6,891 bases of DNA from positions 1 to 6,891 of the forward strand of contig JAQUUM010000061.1 in NCBI GenBank assembly GCA_028693885.1. Reading direction: 5' to 3'. A model generated the notes under the pieces. It ran no database searches. It was not told where the DNA came from and worked only from the letters and a program-made list of their open reading frames with translations. The stretch comes from Bacilli bacterium (GTDB taxonomy: Bacteria > Bacillota_I > Bacilli_A > ML615J-28 > CAG-698). The position numbers were made by a program, and so were the translations under genes. The first letter of the stretch is position 1; each line of letters starts with the position of its first letter. Shown here piece after piece: positions 6,593 through 6,891 of the stretch.

Positions 6593-6605
6593 ATTATGAT
6601 AGAAT
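6577..6605 (+). promoter_or_regulatory. Promoter of the degV-family gene (TTGACA-17-TAGAAT, extended -10)
   Basis: A consensus TTGACA (6577-6582) is 17 bases from TAGAAT (6600-6605), with TGA directly before the -10 (6597-6599) as an extended element. Transcription should start near 6612, giving a leader of about 44 bases. This is the best promoter match in the window. Confidence 0.85.
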
Positions 6606-6613
6606 AATCTAAA

Positions 6614-6644
6614 GTTTTAAAAAAGGAGATACTGTTAAAACAGT
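6614..6644 (+). promoter_or_regulatory. degV leader: Shine-Dalgarno with two mutually exclusive hairpins
   Basis: AAGGAGA (6623-6629) is the only strong ribosome-binding match, but it ends 27 bases before the ATG at 6656. Stem A pairs GTTTTAA (6614-6620) with TTAAAAC (6635-6641), placing AGGAG in the loop. Stem B pairs ACTGTT (6631-6636) with AACAGT (6639-6644), just after AGGAG. The stems share bases 6635-6636 and 6639-6641, so only one can form. Stem B would shorten the effective distance to the ATG by 14 bases. Confidence 0.4.
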
Positions 6645-6655
6645 TTGTGAGAATT

Positions 6656-6891
6656 ATGGGGAAATTAATATTAGCAACTGATTCTTGTTGTGATCTAAGT
6701 GGAAAAGCTGTAAAAGATATGGATATACAAATAATACCTCTTTCAGTAGAACTTGATGGGACATCTTATCATCACTATCCTGATGAAAGAGAGTTATCTG
6801 CTACTAAACTTTATTCTTTAATGAGAGAAAAGAAAGTAGCTACTACTTCACAAGTTAATCCAGATGAATTTATTGAATTTTTTGAAAAGTT
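6656..6891 (+). CDS. DegV-family fatty-acid-binding protein, 5' end (partial)
   Basis: The first 78 codons of a gene running off the window; DegV/FakB proteins are usually about 280 residues. The N-terminus LILATDSCCDLS (4-15) is the DegV opening motif (TDSxxDL). IIPLSVELDG (26-35) and the later TTSQVNP (66-72) match the conserved TSQ loop of the lipid-binding pocket. Family knowledge: DegV/FakB proteins bind a fatty acid in the cytoplasm and present it to the kinase FakA for phosphorylation before entry into phospholipid synthesis. Which lipid this copy binds is not visible. Start choice: ATG at 6656 gives the usual short lead to the TDS motif but has only a weak GTGAG before it. An in-frame GTG at 6647 would add three residues. 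It has its own strong promoter and a structured leader. Confidence 0.85.
   Translation, partial: MGKLILATDSCCDLSGKAVKDMDIQIIPLSVELDGTSYHHYPDERELSATKLYSLMREKKVATTSQVNPDEFIEFFEK

Noticed and set aside
6577..6600. TTGACA paired with TATGAT (6595-6600) as the degV promoter
   Set aside because: The spacer would be 12 bases, too short; TAGAAT at 6600-6605 gives 17 bases and an extended -10.
1..6891. Mycoplasma-type genetic code (TGA read as Trp)
   Set aside because: Tryptophans are encoded by TGG (for example Trp141 of the peroxidase), and all genes end naturally at TAA or TAG without in-frame TGA.
1..6891. CRISPR array, insertion sequence, tRNA or rRNA
   Set aside because: No spaced direct repeats, transposase-like frame with terminal repeats, cloverleaf or rRNA-like stretch was seen on either strand.

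Overview
The window comes from an AT-rich bacterium using the standard code (Trp is TGG; TGA is not read through). Shine-Dalgarno sites (GGGGG, AGGAGG, AGGTGAT), extended -10 promoters and hairpin-plus-U terminators point to a low-GC Bacillota. The very large 2-hydroxyacyl-CoA dehydratase activase-type protein is typical of anaerobes. A Clostridia, Erysipelotrichia or Mollicutes-related anaerobe fits, but there is no rRNA or other marker to place it further. All genes lie on the + strand.

Layout. (1) 1-195: 3' end of a MazG-like NTP pyrophosphohydrolase gene, closed by a strong terminator. (2) 263-2213: a compact four-gene redox operon: glutathione peroxidase-like thiol peroxidase, ArsR-type metalloregulator with a CxC motif, membrane-anchored thioredoxin with a CEPC site, and CcdA. 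It ends at a clear terminator (2227-2256). (3) 2339-6556: one 1405-residue gene with its own extended -10 promoter. It encodes two BadF/HgdC-type ASKHA ATPase domains, a four-cysteine linker, and a C-terminal half that reads as two HgdB-like dehydratase/reductase modules. (4) 6656-6891: 5' end of a DegV-family fatty-acid-binding gene behind a consensus promoter and an unusual leader.

How the genes may work together. CcdA would pass reductant from cytoplasmic thioredoxin across the membrane to the anchored thioredoxin. The peroxidase consumes peroxide using thiols in the cytoplasm. The ArsR-like protein may couple the set to a thiophilic metal or metalloid. The large protein is probably an ATP-driven low-potential electron carrier plus iron-sulfur reductase in one chain. 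Its substrate cannot be read from this window. No gene-free stretch exceeds 300 bases; the three gaps (196-262, 2214-2338, 6557-6655) hold the terminators and promoters listed.

Most worth a second look: the two-plus-two architecture of the 1405-residue protein, with two cysteine pairs of identical 39-residue spacing; the metalloregulator embedded in a redox operon without a metal transporter; and the degV leader, where the only good Shine-Dalgarno lies 27 bases before the start and two mutually exclusive stems can form.
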